Source: Marinobacter nitratireducens (lineage in GTDB: Bacteria > Pseudomonadota > Gammaproteobacteria > Pseudomonadales > Oleiphilaceae). From it: a DNA stretch of 64,000 nucleotides. The notes below the pieces were generated by a model, which was not told the DNA's origin, searched no databases, and saw only the letters and a list, made by a program, of their open reading frames with translations. Each line of letters opens with the position of its first letter. Position 1 is the stretch's first letter. Below are positions 63,269 through 64,000 of this stretch, one piece after another. The DNA lies in contig NZ_ANIE01000001.1 of NCBI RefSeq assembly GCF_000708045.1, positions 62,001 to 126,000 on the forward strand, given 5' to 3'. The position numbers and the translations under genes are program-made.

Positions 63269-63907
63269 CTAAGCGCCCGCTGCCTGAGTGCTGGCGATAA
63301 AGCCCGCTATCCCCGTCAGCACAATCTCGGCTGCCATGGCTGACAAAATCAAACCACTGATCTTCGACATGATGTTCAGGCCGGTTTTCCCCAACGCCCG
63401 CTCCAGATAGCCGGACAGCCGCAGCAGACCAGCCAGAATCAGCAGCCCGGTGGTCAGGCCAAATAATCCGCCGGCCACTTCCGGCGCGGATTTTAGCTCG
63501 GCCCCGTAGACCATGATCGCACCAATGGTTGCCGGGCCGATAATAACGGGAATCGCCAACGGAACCACCGCGACGTCGTCACGATCCTCTTCCGGTAAGC
63601 CGGTCGCGTGGTTGCGGGTGCCACTGTTTACCAGGCTGATTGCGGTCAGAAACAGCAGGCAACCCGCACCAATCCGAAAGGAATTAAGGGTAATGCCAAC
63701 AGCATTGAACAGCACGGGGCCGGCGAAGAACAACACCACACCGAGAATAAACGCGGACACGCAGGCACGCCGAATGATCGACGCCTTTTCCTGGCCGGAC
63801 AGCCCTCGGGTCAGTGCCAGAAACATGGTCACGACAAAAAAGGGCGCAAGGAGGAACAGGAAACGAACGGCACTGCTGAGATAGGTGCTGAAAAAGGCTT
63901 CGAACAT
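63269..63907 (-). CDS. MarC-family membrane protein
   Basis: 212 residues, six helices. The motifs PFFVVTMFLALTRGLS and PLAIPVIIGPATIGAIMV (residues about 25 and 118) belong to the MarC/YhgN family, whose function is not settled. The longer TTG start at 63922 has no ribosome site, so I prefer ATG 63907. It precedes chaC and may be cotranscribed. The last 93 bases of the window hold no visible gene. Confidence 0.85.
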   Translation of the reverse strand: MFEAFFSTYLSSAVRFLFLLAPFFVVTMFLALTRGLSGQEKASIIRRACVSAFILGVVLFFAGPVLFNAVGITLNSFRIGAGCLLFLTAISLVNSGTRNHATGLPEEDRDDVAVVPLAIPVIIGPATIGAIMVYGAELKSAPEVAGGLFGLTTGLLILAGLLRLSGYLERALGKTGLNIMSKISGLILSAMAAEIVLTGIAGFIASTQAAGA

Positions 63908-64000
63908 CCGGAGCAAATCCAATCAGAAATAGGAGTGAATACAGTCGTGTAGCATAGCCTGTGATTGCCTTCCCCGCCGTACGCAACTGAACGTACCCAG

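Noticed and set aside
1..64000. tRNA, rRNA, CRISPR arrays, insertion sequences or phage genes
   Set aside because: None could be recognised by reading; no transposase, integrase or regularly spaced repeats were found.

Overview
The window reads as chromosome of a motile, aerobic, high-GC gammaproteobacterium of the Marinobacter/Pseudomonas type. This rests on gene content: a Chp chemosensory tail as in type IV pili clusters, a FadE-type acyl-CoA dehydrogenase, a lipase with its LifO foldase, FolE/FolX, and an AcrAB-OprM-like pump with its AcrR-type operator. Marinobacter is my best guess; sequence reading alone cannot prove it. No phage, insertion sequence, CRISPR, tRNA or rRNA was seen.

Layout. 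1-8.5 kb: 3' part of chpA (multi-Hpt hybrid kinase), then chpB and chpC. 8.5-10.6 kb: zur-znuCB zinc uptake with a Zur-box-like promoter. 10.7-20.7 kb: signalling and metabolism genes (a PAS protein without output domain, a patatin, a diguanylate cyclase, a MEST-like hydrolase, folE-folX-yccU, an HD-GYP protein and a GGDEF-EAL protein). 20.7-24.4 kb: a MerR-controlled copper operon (merR, copA, a 37-residue membrane protein with a His tail, a DUF411 protein). 24.5-28.3 kb: a CACHE-GGDEF cyclase and RNase II. 28.5-33.3 kb: a tightly packed five-gene envelope operon (four lipoproteins, including LpoB-like and YcfL-like ones, plus one periplasmic protein). 33.3-43 kb: acyltransferase, PhaC-like hydrolase, LysR, two exporters, Tpx, thioesterase and a Nudix-MBL fusion. 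42.6-49.2 kb: acrR/acrAB/OMF. 49.3-64 kb: AstE-like peptidase, EamA, PatB, UbiA, FadE, AraC, lipase/LifO, LysR, EamA, two small LPPG-motif secreted proteins, ChaC and MarC.

The most unusual signal is a family of five roughly 100-125 bp intergenic elements (35552, 36737, 38764, 40815 and 61036). Each has a conserved 54-58 nt core enclosed by 21-28 bp complementary arms. The arms match within a copy but differ between copies. The core folds into two small hairpins whose stems also change in a compensated way between copies, so the elements look like a mobile or regulatory three-way-junction structure rather than simple terminators. I do not recognise the family. They also create false N-terminal extensions of three neighbouring genes, and I moved those starts.

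c-di-GMP turnover is a recurring theme: two diguanylate cyclases with I-sites, one GGDEF-EAL and one HD-GYP lie within 13 kb, close to the surface-sensing Chp system.
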